Below, piece by piece: positions 26,551-36,282 of a DNA stretch of 61,677 nt. The stretch is from Pirellulaceae bacterium. Lineage in GTDB: Bacteria; Planctomycetota; Planctomycetia; Pirellulales; Thermoguttaceae. Every line of letters starts with the position of its first letter. The stretch's first letter is position 1. Location of the stretch: the NCBI GenBank assembly GCA_012744395.1, contig JAAYCB010000102.1, positions 1 through 61,677 on the forward strand, in the 5' to 3' direction. Below the pieces are notes generated by a model. That model ran no database searches, was not told the origin of the DNA, and was given only the letters and a program-made list of their open reading frames with translations. The position numbers and the translations under genes are program-made.

Positions 26551-27180
26551 CGGGCTGGCGTCCTCAACAACCGGCGGAAGCGCGGAACAACGAATCTGCA
26601 AGAAACACGGCCGCATCGCGTGGCGACTTCCCGGAGCCGCCCCATCGGCGATCTGTCGAACCGGCCGGAAGGTGGGTGTCCAGGCAGGCTGCTTGCGCCG
26701 AGCGCCGCTTCCGCCCGTCGGTTCGATACGGTTCCCTGGTATCGGGGGATACACGGGCCATCCGCTCCCTTTTGAGTCTACAGCAGGGGGGCCCCAGCTT
26801 CAAGCGAACTGTCTGGCGCGCCGGGCGGGCTTGCCGGGTGATCCGCAGGCGGTTCTGGGAGAGGTTTCCGACGCCGTCTTTGATGCCGACAGGCCGGCCG
26901 CGCGTTCCCAAGCTGAAGCGTGGCAGCCAGGGAGACGTCTCGCGGACGGGCATCGGCTGGCCAAAGCAGCGGCCAGTCGCTATATTCTTGCGTGCCCGCC
27001 AGGGGCGGCACGGGGCTGCCCGCCCCCCCCAAGTCGCAAACGTTGACCAGCCGAACTGGGCCGCGAGGGGCCGTCCCCGCGGGCGGTCGTGCCGCGGTCA
27101 ACCGCGGCGGCGCCCGCCGCGCCGCACGGGTTCCCCAGACCCCAGAGCCGAATATCGTCTCGGAAGGAGCGATCGCGCCG
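26551..27180. other. 630-bp intergenic region between divergent genes
   Basis: No gene is supported here. A TATATT element at 26981 could be a -10 box for purC, but no convincing -35 box precedes it. Near 26906 the sequence GTTCCCAAGCTGAAGC looks like a decayed copy of the recurrent palindrome. Confidence 0.5.
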
Positions 27181-28071
27181 ATGAGCAAACAGGTGGTGTT
27201 GCAGACCTCGATTGGACAGGTCCCCGTTCGCCGCGGCAAGGTCCGCGATGTCTACGACCTGGGCGATCGGCTGCTTCTGGTCAGCACGGATCGGATCAGC
27301 GCCTTCGACTGGGTCTTGCCTTCGGGAATTCCGGACAAGGGACGTGTTCTGACCCAGGTGGCGGCGTTCTGGTTTGGCCAACTCGGCGTGCCCCATCACC
27401 TGATCTCAACAGACCTTGCGGAGATGAATCTGCCGCAGGGGGCTGACCGGGCGTGCCTCGCCGGGCGGGCAAGCCTCGTGCGGAAGACGGAGGTCGTGCC
27501 GATCGAGTGTGTCGTCCGCGGGTACCTCGCCGGCTCGGGCTGGAAGGAGTATCGGCAAACGGGGACGGTCTGCGGCATTCCGCTGCCGGCGGGCATGCAG
27601 GAGAGCGCCGAGTTGGAAGCGCCCATATTCACGCCCGCCACGAAGGCCGAAACGGGCCACGATGAAAACATTACGTTCGCGCGGATGGTCGAAATCGTCG
27701 GCCGGGAGACGGCCGAGACGCTGCGCGAGCGAAGCCTCGACGTGTTTCGTCGCGGGCGGGACTACGCCCGGCAGCGGGGGATCATCATCGCCGACACGAA
27801 ATTCGAATTCGGCCGCTGCGACGACGGCCAGTTGATCCTCATCGACGAGGTTTTGACCCCGGATAGCTCGCGGTTCTGGCCGGCCGATCGGTATGCGGTG
27901 GGCACGAGCCCGCCGTCGTTCGACAAGCAGTTCGTGCGCGACTGGCTATCCGCGACAGACTGGGACAAGAACAGCCCGCCGCCCGAGCTGCCCGACGACG
28001 TGGTCGCCAAGACCCGCGCAAAGTACATCGAGGCCTACGAGCGGCTCACCGGGCAGACGTTCCCCTGGTAG
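27181..28071 (+). CDS. purC: phosphoribosylaminoimidazole-succinocarboxamide synthase
   Basis: This 296-residue SAICAR synthase ligates aspartate to CAIR with ATP in purine synthesis. [61 protein letters not shown] and IADTKFEFG are diagnostic. The length is of the longer, yeast-like type rather than the 237-residue Escherichia coli type. The ATG at 27181 is preceded by GGAAGGAG. It stands alone as a purine gene here. Confidence 0.97.
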   Translation: MSKQVVLQTSIGQVPVRRGKVRDVYDLGDRLLLVSTDRISAFDWVLPSGIPDKGRVLTQVAAFWFGQLGVPHHLISTDLAEMNLPQGADRACLAGRASLVRKTEVVPIECVVRGYLAGSGWKEYRQTGTVCGIPLPAGMQESAELEAPIFTPATKAETGHDENITFARMVEIVGRETAETLRERSLDVFRRGRDYARQRGIIIADTKFEFGRCDDGQLILIDEVLTPDSSRFWPADRYAVGTSPPSFDKQFVRDWLSATDWDKNSPPPELPDDVVAKTRAKYIEAYERLTGQTFPW

Positions 28072-28247
28072 AGCTGGCGGGGACCGGCCGCGGCCTCCGG
28101 GCAGCGCCCCAGCCGCGCCCAGCGCGGATCAACACCCCGCCCTGGCATCTCGGGCCCTCTGAATCGCCCTATCGTGTTCCGCTCCGGCCGGGTAGAATCA
28201 GGCTCTCACCGGTGGCCGCTCGCACGCCGGGTGAAGGTTGAAGCACC

Positions 28248-28330
28248 CTGCCTGACAACGCAATTCCTTCCTGGTTCCCCAGCTGGAGCTTGGGAACCAG
28301 GTGAAACCGTGAACTCTGCCTGACAACGCA
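28248..28330. repeat. 26-bp palindrome (copy 3) framed by a 15-bp direct repeat
   Basis: CTGCCTGACAACGCA occurs at 28248-28262 and again at 28316-28330. Between them lies the recurrent palindrome (core 28273-28298, extending to CTGG/CCAG arms 28271-28300). The arrangement looks like an insertion with target duplication, or a local duplication, upstream of aroC. Confidence 0.75.
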
Positions 28331-28346
28331 GTCAATTGATCGCAAC

Positions 28347-29486
28347 ATGTTACGATATTGGACGGCCGGCGAATCTCACGGCAAGGGCCTCGTTGCCCTG
28401 GTTGACGGTTTTCCCGCCGGACTAGAGATCGACACGGATTTGATCGATCGGGAGCTGGCTCGGCGGCAGGGGGGGTATGGCCGGGGAGGCCGTCAGCGGA
28501 TCGAGGCGGATCGCGTGGAGATTCTCAGCGGCGTCTGGCAGGGGCGGACGCTGGGCAGCCCGATCGCGCTGATGGTTGTCAACGAGGATTCCAAGCTGGA
28601 CCGGATGGAAGACCTGGAGCGGCCGCGTCCCGGGCACGGCGACTTGGCCGGCGCGATCAAGTACCTCGGTTCAATCCGGGCCGTTCTTGAACGGGCCAGC
28701 GCCAGGGAGACGGCCGCCCGAGTCGCCGCCGGCGCGCTGGCACGGCAGATTCTCCGCCATTTCGCCATCGAGCCTTTTGCCTACGTCGTCGAGATCGGAC
28801 CGATGCGGATCAGCCCGAAGCCGGGCACGCTGGCCGAGCAGAAGGCCTTGCGCGACGCAAGCGGTGTGTATTCGCTCGATCCGGAGCAGGATGGCCCGGC
28901 CAAGCAGTTGATCGACCGCTGCCAGAAGGCGGGTGACACGCTCGGCGGCGTGATCGAGGTTCGCGTGGAGGGGGTCCCCTTTGGCCTGGGAACCCATGCC
29001 CAGTGGGACCAGAAGCTGGACGGCCGTCTGGCGAGGGCGGTGATGGCGGTCCAGGCGATCAAGGGGGTCGAGATCGGGCTCGGATTCGAAGCGGCCCGTC
29101 GCGTCGGCTCCCAGGTCCACGACCCGATCCAGTATGACGAGGCGGCTCGAGCGGGGCCGTCGCTCGGATTCGTCCGGCCCACGAACCACGCCGGCGGCCT
29201 GGAGGCGGGGATGACCAACGGCCAGCCGATCGTGGTCCGGGCGGCGATGAAGCCGATCAGCACGCTGGCCAGGCCGCTGGAATCGGTGAATCTGAAGACG
29301 AAGCGGCCGGAGTCGGCCGCCTATGAACGGAGCGACGTCTGCGCTGTGTCCGCCGCGAGCGTGATCCTCGAAAACGTCGTTGCCCTGGAGATCGCGGCCG
29401 CCCTGATCGACAAGTTCGGCGGCGACAGCCTCGCGGAGATGGAGGCCCGCTGGCAGTTGTTCCACGAGATGGCGGCCAGGCGATAG
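28347..29486 (+). CDS. aroC: chorismate synthase
   Basis: This 379-residue FMN-dependent enzyme converts EPSP to chorismate, the last step of the shikimate pathway. GESHGKGLVALVDGFPAG at the N-terminus, RPRPGHGDLAGAIKY, SARETAARVAAGA and the C-terminal ERSDVCAVSAASVILE region match the family. Length is normal. The start at 28347 lacks a clear Shine-Dalgarno sequence. The next gene begins 21 bp downstream and may be co-transcribed. Confidence 0.98.
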   Translation: MLRYWTAGESHGKGLVALVDGFPAGLEIDTDLIDRELARRQGGYGRGGRQRIEADRVEILSGVWQGRTLGSPIALMVVNEDSKLDRMEDLERPRPGHGDLAGAIKYLGSIRAVLERASARETAARVAAGALARQILRHFAIEPFAYVVEIGPMRISPKPGTLAEQKALRDASGVYSLDPEQDGPAKQLIDRCQKAGDTLGGVIEVRVEGVPFGLGTHAQWDQKLDGRLARAVMAVQAIKGVEIGLGFEAARRVGSQVHDPIQYDEAARAGPSLGFVRPTNHAGGLEAGMTNGQPIVVRAAMKPISTLARPLESVNLKTKRPESAAYERSDVCAVSAASVILENVVALEIAAALIDKFGGDSLAEMEARWQLFHEMAARR

Positions 29487-29507
29487 CACCCGCAAGAGGG
29501 AACAAGG

Positions 29508-30836
29508 ATGTTCCGGTTGTCCGATTCAACCCGGCGTCTCGTCACCTTGGCGCTCTTCGTGCTGTTGTGCGCGGCGCCGACGGTGACCCTCTCGGCGCTG
29601 GGTCTCTGGCGGCGTCTGCCGGGCCGGACCGTGAGCGAACAGCGCCGTTTGTCGCTGCTTCTCGGGCAGCCGGTCCGGCTCCAGTCGCTCCGCCACCTGT
29701 CTCCTTCAGCGGTGCTCTATGAAGGCCTCGAAATCCACGATCCGGAGACGGCCGCGGTGCTCGTCCGCTGCGATCGGCTGCGCGTCGCCCGGCAGTCAAG
29801 CTCGCCGGACAAGCACGGCGCGCTCGCCGGACCGCGGCTGCGGCTGACGGCCGGAACGCTGGCTCTGGACGCCGAGTCGGTGCGCTGGCTCTGGCCGTTG
29901 ATGGAGCGCCTGCTCCAGCGGCGGATGGGCGCGGGTCCCCCGCAGATTGAACTCGTGGCCGAATCGATCGCTGTCTGCGGCGCGGAGGCGGACTTTGCGA
30001 TCAAGCAGGTCCGCAGCCGGGTGACGCTGCGGAGCGAGGCTTCCCAGATCGAACTCGGCTTGCAGGTGGAAGGATACGAGACGCCCAAGCCGGTCTATCT
30101 GCGGATTGTCCGCAACCGGCAGCTTCGTCCGCCGGTCGACGGCTTCGACGTGTTCACGGGCGACGGCCCCCTGCCCTGCGGCTTGTTTGCGGCGGTCTTT
30201 CCGGTCTTCGGAGGCCTTGGCGAGGGGGCCCGGTTCGAGGGCTACCTGGTGGCCAACCGCGCGGCCGACGGCTGGGAGGGCGAAGTGCTCGGCGAGTTGC
30301 AGAACGTGGACCTGAAGGAGCTTGTCGGTCGGCGATTCCCCCACGAGATGAGCGGCGCGGGGCGGGTGGCGCTGGAGCGGGTGCGGTTCCGCGCCGGGCG
30401 CGTCGTCTCGGCCCAGGGGGCGTTCCACGCCAGCAACGGGCGGATCGGCCGATCGCTGATCAACGCGCTCCGCGGCCAGCTTCAGCTCCAGGGCGATTTC
30501 GCCGGGAGCGGCTCGGGGAGCCTCGTCCCCTACGAGGAACTCGGGGTGCGGTTCTATTTCGACGCGGCGGGACTGCGGATTTGGGGTGATTGTCCGGCAT
30601 CGCCCGCGGGCACGATGATCGTCTACGGGTACGGCCAGCGGCTCCTCCAGCCAGCCGAGCCCGAGCGGCCGCAGCGGCTCCCGGCGGCGATTGCCGCGCT
30701 GTCTGGCAGCGGCGAGGAGGAACTGCTGTTCTCGCCGCGGACGGCCTGGCTGATCGAACGTCTGCCGCTGGGAAGGCCGGGCCCGGCGGCCGCGGCGGCT
30801 GCCCCGTCCGGCGGGGTCGAACCGGCGCCGCGCTGA
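29508..30836 (+). CDS. AsmA-like membrane-anchored protein of unknown function
   Basis: This 442-residue protein has one N-terminal membrane segment (LVTLALFVLLCAAPTVTLSALGLW) and a large beta-rich exported domain. PSAVLYEGLEIHDPETAAVLVRCDRLRV and GAGRVALERVRFRAGRVVSAQGAFHASNG are typical of AsmA/translocation-type bridge proteins, which move or organise envelope lipids, but the similarity is only general. The C-terminus is Pro/Ala-rich. It follows aroC by 21 bp and converges on the CcsA-type gene 18 bp downstream. Confidence 0.65.
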   Translation: MFRLSDSTRRLVTLALFVLLCAAPTVTLSALGLWRRLPGRTVSEQRRLSLLLGQPVRLQSLRHLSPSAVLYEGLEIHDPETAAVLVRCDRLRVARQSSSPDKHGALAGPRLRLTAGTLALDAESVRWLWPLMERLLQRRMGAGPPQIELVAESIAVCGAEADFAIKQVRSRVTLRSEASQIELGLQVEGYETPKPVYLRIVRNRQLRPPVDGFDVFTGDGPLPCGLFAAVFPVFGGLGEGARFEGYLVANRAADGWEGEVLGELQNVDLKELVGRRFPHEMSGAGRVALERVRFRAGRVVSAQGAFHASNGRIGRSLINALRGQLQLQGDFAGSGSGSLVPYEELGVRFYFDAAGLRIWGDCPASPAGTMIVYGYGQRLLQPAEPERPQRLPAAIAALSGSGEEELLFSPRTAWLIERLPLGRPGPAAAAAAPSGGVEPAPR

Positions 30837-30854
30837 TCGATCCGCCGCCGGCGG

Positions 30855-33761
30855 TCATTGCGTGTCGGGCACGGTCTCCACTCGCGCACTGTCGATCTCG
30901 CCGCCCGCGTCGGCCGGCGCGGGGAGGCCGCCGGTCTCGCCCAGGTAGCGGATGGCGGCCGCCGCGACGACGAGGAAATTCACCGCCAGGAAGCCGGCCA
31001 CGTACCAGCCGCCCCCCTCGCCGCTGCCGTAGCTGTGCATCCCGCTGCCGAAAAAGTAATTCACGCCCCACCAGGCCATGACGATCGCGGTGATCGAGAC
31101 GACGGCGCCGGCGGCGAGGGAGAAATCGCGCAACACGCCGGTGATGCGGAAATGCAGCACGCCGACATAGATCAGCAGCGAGATCAGGGCCCAGACCTCC
31201 TTGGGGTCCCAGCCCCAGAATCGCCCCCAGGAGACGTCGGCCCAGAGGCCGCCGAGGATCGTGCCGGCGGCGAGCAGGACGACGGCCACTTGGATCGAGC
31301 GATAGATGAAGCCCGAGAGCGTCTCGCAGGCCGCGGGGCCGTGGCGGCGGGCGGCGCCGCCCTCGGAGGGATCGCCGTCGCGGTAGCGGCCGAGCAGGTA
31401 ATGGCCCATCGCGGCGATTCCCAGCCCCCAGGCCAGGAAGCCGGCTCCATAGCTGGCGGTGATCGTCAGCACATGCAGCGTCAGCCAGAAATTGTCGCGG
31501 AGAACGGGCATCAGGGGGTTGATCCCCTTGTCCCAGATCGGGGCGTAATAGGCGATCAGGCCAACGAGGAACGCGATTCCCGCGCCGACCACGGCGAAGG
31601 CCTTGCGGTCGATCATGCGGCGAAGCACCGCCCCCACGCCCGCCCGGGCCAGCGTCCAGGGGAACGACACCGCGCTGAGCAGGGCCGCCAGGACCAGCCG
31701 CGGCACGAGCCAGACCGACAAGCCAAGCATCAGCAAGCCGACCAGCCAGACAATCCGATCGTTCCACGTCTCGCTCCGCGGCGCCAGCCGCACGATCGCA
31801 TAGCCGCTTCCCACTCCGTACGCCACACTGGTAAGAAAATAGACCACGGCGGCCGCCAGGGCCAACCTCGGCAGCAAGAGGGCCCAGCGGGCGGCCGTCC
31901 AAGCGGCCGGGCCCATCCACTCCAGGTCGAGTTCCCTGTTGCGGGCGGTGCCCGCCGCGCCGGGGAGGGCCGTCATCCGCCAGGCGTGGCGGATCGCCGG
32001 CCCGAACAGCGGAACGAACGCGAACCAGAGGCCGAGCAGGGCCGCCACGAGGGCCACGAAGACGACGGTCTCGAACATGTTGGTCACCGGCGCCCAACCG
32101 GTGACGTGGACCCGCAAGGCGAAGCCGTACACGGAGAACGCCTGGCCGCCGACCAGGGCGAGGATCCCCAACCAGTACATCGGCGCGCGGAGCACGCCGA
32201 ATGCCATCCCCAGGCAGCACAGGGCGACGAAGCTGAAGACCCACGACCAGAGGAACGGGTCGAGGCGGTAGTAGTGGACTTCCGCGTCCGTCGCGCCGGG
32301 CGGGGGATAGGCGGTGGCGGCGATCAGCGCCTCGTCGCGATTGCGGAGCGGCAGGCCGGCGCGATACGGTTCGATCTGCTCGGCCAGGCCGCGGAGCGCG
32401 GCGGCGAACCGATCCATGGCGGCTTCGAATCGTGCGGCGCGGCCGGCCGCGCCGCGATCGACGTACGCCGCCGCCGCCTCGGCCAGCGCTGCGCGTTCGA
32501 CCCGCTGCGGATTGTTCTTCGCCAGGAGCTGGAGGTATTCCAGGCGGGTCCGGTTCTCCGGATACAGCGGCGCAGGGGGCGTCTCGGGCATGCCGGGCCG
32601 GAGGAAACGGCGATACACGTCGTCTCCACTGAACAGGAGTGTCTGCACGCTCAGCCAGGGTTGCGACTGGTCGTCCGTCCCCCGGTCCTTCTCCAGGGCC
32701 GGCGGATTCAAGCCCGGCACGAGGCGGAGCGAGGGGTGGCTCTCGTAGATCGCCAACTGGGCCTGGGTGATGGCCACGGCCAGTTCGCCGGCCCGGCTGG
32801 CGACCACGTGAGCCTGGCTCCGCAACCGCTGCCAACGCCGCGCGGTGTACTCCGGCGGCGCGTCGCGGCGGAAGAGCTCCTTCATGCCCCGTTCGGCGAT
32901 CTCGGCGAGCTTCTCAGCCCGGCGGGCGCCGCTGACGAGCATCAATTCCGCCCGCACCGGATCGGCCGCGCCCCGATCGGTGATCTCGCTGAGCGCGCTC
33001 AGGGCCGATCGGACGGCCTCGACCTCGGCGTCGATCTGGCCGTCGTAAACGGCCGGGGTGAGCGATTCCAGGTCGCTCTTCGCTTCCGCCCAAGCGCTGG
33101 CCGTGCCGTTCCAGGCCGTGGCGGCGTCGCCGAGTCGGGCCAGAAAGGAGTGGGGCGGATCGCGAAACGGGTCAAACGTCACCGCGCGGTATGTCGAGAA
33201 GGCTTCGCCGAGCTGGGCCAGCTTGCGCTCGGTGGCGGTCAGCTCGACGTTCCGCCCGATCGCCTGGCGGCGCTTGCTTTGCAGCTGGTCGAGGGCCTCC
33301 CAGAACGCCTTGGATTCGGCTACGGCGCGAGGCGAGACGTGTTTCAGGTGGATTCCGCTCTCCGAATGGGTCGGCAAGCCGAGCACGTCTTTGCGGAGCC
33401 CCTCGTGTTCGGCGATCAGCAACGGCACGCGCTCCCAGCGTTCCGGTTCGACCAGCCAACTGAAGACGAGCTCCGCGGCGGGGAACTTGCGGGGGCCGCC
33501 AGGGAAGAGTTTTTCCGTCTCGCGGAACTCGGGCAGGCTCCGCGCCGCGGCCGCCGCCCCCTCGAGGCCGAGACGGGGATTGGCGCTGCCGCAGACCGCC
33601 TCGACGACCTGCTGGGCGAATGTGTTGACCGGCATCATCCGGCCGCTGTGGAACACCGGCAGCCGCTGCCAGGTCGAGAAATCGGGTTCTCCGGCGCTTG
33701 ACTCCGCAGCCGACACCGCGGCAATCGCCAGCCAGCCGATCAGGGCGACTCTCGGAAGCAT
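30855..33761 (-). CDS. ccsA: cytochrome c assembly protein, CcsA/ResC type, with a long N-terminal domain
   Basis: This 968-residue protein is the haem-handling subunit of system II cytochrome c maturation. The C-terminal half has about ten membrane segments and the tryptophan-rich haem motif VSWGRFWGWDPKEVWALI. LTLHVLTITASYGAGFLAWGLGIAAMG is also typical. The first 480 or so residues follow a signal peptide and form a soluble extracytoplasmic domain rich in helices, not found in ordinary CcsA of about 320-400 residues. GAGG precedes ATG 33761. It lies 66 bp after the ResB-type gene and the two form the CcsBA complex. Confidence 0.92.
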   Translation of the reverse strand: MLPRVALIGWLAIAAVSAAESSAGEPDFSTWQRLPVFHSGRMMPVNTFAQQVVEAVCGSANPRLGLEGAAAAARSLPEFRETEKLFPGGPRKFPAAELVFSWLVEPERWERVPLLIAEHEGLRKDVLGLPTHSESGIHLKHVSPRAVAESKAFWEALDQLQSKRRQAIGRNVELTATERKLAQLGEAFSTYRAVTFDPFRDPPHSFLARLGDAATAWNGTASAWAEAKSDLESLTPAVYDGQIDAEVEAVRSALSALSEITDRGAADPVRAELMLVSGARRAEKLAEIAERGMKELFRRDAPPEYTARRWQRLRSQAHVVASRAGELAVAITQAQLAIYESHPSLRLVPGLNPPALEKDRGTDDQSQPWLSVQTLLFSGDDVYRRFLRPGMPETPPAPLYPENRTRLEYLQLLAKNNPQRVERAALAEAAAAYVDRGAAGRAARFEAAMDRFAAALRGLAEQIEPYRAGLPLRNRDEALIAATAYPPPGATDAEVHYYRLDPFLWSWVFSFVALCCLGMAFGVLRAPMYWLGILALVGGQAFSVYGFALRVHVTGWAPVTNMFETVVFVALVAALLGLWFAFVPLFGPAIRHAWRMTALPGAAGTARNRELDLEWMGPAAWTAARWALLLPRLALAAAVVYFLTSVAYGVGSGYAIVRLAPRSETWNDRIVWLVGLLMLGLSVWLVPRLVLAALLSAVSFPWTLARAGVGAVLRRMIDRKAFAVVGAGIAFLVGLIAYYAPIWDKGINPLMPVLRDNFWLTLHVLTITASYGAGFLAWGLGIAAMGHYLLGRYRDGDPSEGGAARRHGPAACETLSGFIYRSIQVAVVLLAAGTILGGLWADVSWGRFWGWDPKEVWALISLLIYVGVLHFRITGVLRDFSLAAGAVVSITAIVMAWWGVNYFFGSGMHSYGSGEGGGWYVAGFLAVNFLVVAAAAIRYLGETGGLPAPADAGGEIDSARVETVPDTQ

Positions 33762-33827
33762 GAAAAACCTCGTATCGAGTAGTGCCGCGGCTCTTGCCGG
33801 AACCGCTGCGGAACGTCTTGTCTGGCT

Positions 33828-35894
33828 TCAGGCCGCTTCGCGCTCCGGACCGGCACGACGCGCGCGGGGGGCGAAGAAATAGGCCCGCATGTAGAACATC
33901 GTGGCGATCCCGGCAACGATCATCAGGCTGCCGAAGTATTTCAAGCCCCGGCCGGGATCGTAGTTGACGGTCAGCCACGAGAGGAACATTTCGCCCCGCG
34001 GCATGTCTTCCCCCGGCAGCAGCCGGCCGCCGAGTTGCTCGTCGTAGAACGGGTCGCCCGGCTTCCACGGTCCGCGGAACGCCTCCTGGTAGATGCGAAA
34101 GGACCGGCCCGTGGCCGGGTCCTTGCGGGTGATCGGTTGATTCAGGGTGATCAACACGCCGTCTTCAATCACCTGGTCGATCCGCTCTTCGCCGGTCGTC
34201 GGATCGGTCTTGACGGTGACGAAGTCGACCAGGCTCGAATACGAGGAGGCCATGCTCGAGCCGGGATCGAGCGTTCGCTGGAAACGGTCGAGATAGACAT
34301 GGAACCCGACGTCGACCGAGTCGGGCAGGAGCGTGATTTGGACGCGGCGATCCTTGCCGGTCACCGCCCGGCGCTGCGCCCGCGTCACGGGGGTCTTCAT
34401 CGCGCTGGACTGCTGGGCTTCGAGCCAGAACTGCTCGGTGTTTCCGTCGACGGTCAACCGGGCGAGGACCAGCGGCCCGGTGAGCGGCCGAGGCGCCTTG
34501 GGATCGAACGGCTGCGGTTCGAAACGCACCCCGGGCCGCTGGTGGGGCTCGAAGGACTCGGCATAGAACCGCATCGCGCGGGGGGGCGCGTCGAGCGTCA
34601 AATCGGTTCGCCGGCCGATCGGCAGCGTCTCGCCGGGGGTGAACTCCGGCGACTGCCAGAACCGGTAGCGGAGCTGGCCGTCGGCGCCCTGGATGACGTC
34701 GACGCGGGGTTGGTTGAGGTTGTGGAGCGACTCCTCGCGCCGATCGATTCCTTCCCCCAAGGGGCTGGAGGCGTCGAACCAATAGCTGCCATAGACTCCG
34801 TGGTCGACGACCTGCTGATTGAACTCGGGCACCTCGGCCAGGAGGATCATCCGCCGGGGCGCCTGGCGCGGCGGATGGATCATCAGGACGGCGCCGAGCA
34901 GCTGCGGGTTGAATTGGACGAATTCCGCCTCGTAGCCGGTTGCCCCGAGCGGCAGGCGTTGTCCGGGCGCCCATTCATCGACGAGAAAGCGAAACACCTG
35001 GCCGCGCAGGTAGAGGACGATCTGGCCCATCCGCCCGAGCTTGCCCTCCGGACCGGCAACCTGGAAGGCCTCGGTCTCCGCGTGGTCCTCGGCAATCCAG
35101 AAGGTGAATCGGACGCCGCTCCGGGCGACCTTCCGCGCGCCGAGGTTCATTGCCGGATCGGCGTGGGGGCCCGCCGGGCGCTCGATCGCCAGCTCGACCG
35201 GTTCGGGTTCTCCAAGGCTGCCGCCGGCGGATTCCGAGACGGCAACCTGGAGCCGCAAGGGCGCCGCCTGCTGCGTCTGAAACTGGCAATGGTAGTCGAG
35301 CACTTCCAGCCGGATGTTGTCCTGGTTGCAGATCACTCCCCGATCGCGGCGCCCCAGACCCCAGGGAAACCAGGGCAATCGCTTGTACATCTCCCAGTTG
35401 AACGGGCCGGCGGCGAACGGGATGTCGATGACCGAAACAGCGCCGTCCGGCGACCGATCGGGGTAGACCGTCAGCTGGAAATGACGCGTGTCCTCGTAGG
35501 CCAGGTGGGTCGTGTTCCCCTCGAAGACCGGCATCTGGGCGTCGATGCCCGACTGGGCACTGTAAATGCACCCGGCGAGAAGGACAAGGATTCCGGCGTG
35601 GGTGATCAGGAAGCCGGTCTGATGCCGCCGCCAGGGGAGGCGGATCAGCGCCGCGCAGAGGACGTTCACGCCGAGCAAGGCCAGGATCAGCGCGAACCAC
35701 CAGGAATCGTAGATCGCGAAATGGACCGCCTCGGTCCCATACGCGCTCTCGACGAACGTCGCCCAGGCCAGGACTGCCGCCAGTGCCAAGAGCAAGGCCA
35801 CGGCCAGATACATCGAGGCCAGGGCTTGATAAAGGCGGAGCAAGAGCCGCATCGGCGGGGAATGCTCCGGAGTGCTGAGTTTGGGTCGTGCCAT
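33828..35894 (-). CDS. cytochrome c biogenesis protein, ResB/CcsB type
   Basis: This 688-residue protein is the ResB partner in system II cytochrome c maturation. Near the N-terminus are four membrane segments (YLAVALLLALAAVLAWATF, ALILALLGVNVLCAALI, GFLITHAGILVLLAGC and others) followed by a large exported domain. A last membrane segment (YFGSLMIVAGIATMFYM) lies at the C-terminus. I choose ATG 35894 (MARPKLS); the frame is open to 36116, and an internal ATG at 35852 is also possible since no strong ribosome site marks either. ccsA follows directly. Confidence 0.88.
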   Translation of the reverse strand: MARPKLSTPEHSPPMRLLLRLYQALASMYLAVALLLALAAVLAWATFVESAYGTEAVHFAIYDSWWFALILALLGVNVLCAALIRLPWRRHQTGFLITHAGILVLLAGCIYSAQSGIDAQMPVFEGNTTHLAYEDTRHFQLTVYPDRSPDGAVSVIDIPFAAGPFNWEMYKRLPWFPWGLGRRDRGVICNQDNIRLEVLDYHCQFQTQQAAPLRLQVAVSESAGGSLGEPEPVELAIERPAGPHADPAMNLGARKVARSGVRFTFWIAEDHAETEAFQVAGPEGKLGRMGQIVLYLRGQVFRFLVDEWAPGQRLPLGATGYEAEFVQFNPQLLGAVLMIHPPRQAPRRMILLAEVPEFNQQVVDHGVYGSYWFDASSPLGEGIDRREESLHNLNQPRVDVIQGADGQLRYRFWQSPEFTPGETLPIGRRTDLTLDAPPRAMRFYAESFEPHQRPGVRFEPQPFDPKAPRPLTGPLVLARLTVDGNTEQFWLEAQQSSAMKTPVTRAQRRAVTGKDRRVQITLLPDSVDVGFHVYLDRFQRTLDPGSSMASSYSSLVDFVTVKTDPTTGEERIDQVIEDGVLITLNQPITRKDPATGRSFRIYQEAFRGPWKPGDPFYDEQLGGRLLPGEDMPRGEMFLSWLTVNYDPGRGLKYFGSLMIVAGIATMFYMRAYFFAPRARRAGPEREAA

Positions 35895-35983
35895 CGAGAA
35901 AGGTTGGGAGGTTTGAGTTGGCAGTCCTTCGTGCCGCGAAACGGCGCGTGGAATGATGGACACCGCGATTGGCGGGACAGGTC

Positions 35984-36026
35984 GGTTCCCAACCGGGAGC
36001 CGGGGGGCGAGGATCGGTTGGGAACC
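35984..36026. repeat. 11-bp inverted repeat upstream of the ResB-type gene
   Basis: GGTTCCCAACC at 35984-35994 and GGTTGGGAACC at 36016-36026 form a hairpin with a 21-nt loop, a variant of the recurrent palindrome. It lies in the 388-bp gene-free gap 35895-36282, where the only other recognisable content is the heptad array at 36201-36282. Confidence 0.75.
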
Positions 36027-36200
36027 AGGATCGGGAGACAGTCCGGCAGGCCGTCGAAATTCGCCAGCCATGCCGCAGAGTGGCCGGGCGCACCGCGGGG
36101 CACGGCCCAGACCCATCCGCGCGCAAGGGGCCCCGGACGATCGTACTCGACCATTATACCGCCACCGAGGCAGCGGGGTAGGAAAGGGAGGGGGCCGTAG

Positions 36201-36282
36201 CGGTCGGCAATCCGCCGTCGGCGGTCAACTTGCCCGATGCTCAAGCCGTCTCGGCTGGCGGCTGACCGCCGGCGTCTGGCAG
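36201..36282. repeat. paired heptad arrays in inverted orientation
   Basis: CGGTCGG, CAATCCG, CCGTCGG and CGGTCAA (36201-36228), and CTGGCGG, CTGACCG, CCGGCGT and CTGGCAG (36255-36282), each keep 7-bp phase. They are partly complementary, so the pair can fold back. The second array ends at the base before the stop codon of the OmpA-type gene. Confidence 0.7.

Noticed and set aside
30858..36200. Two long plus-strand frames (947 and 721 codons) over the cytochrome c maturation genes
   Set aside because: They are mirror frames of the CcsA-type and ResB-type genes. The minus-strand readings carry membrane segments and the haem motif, while the plus readings have compositional bias only.
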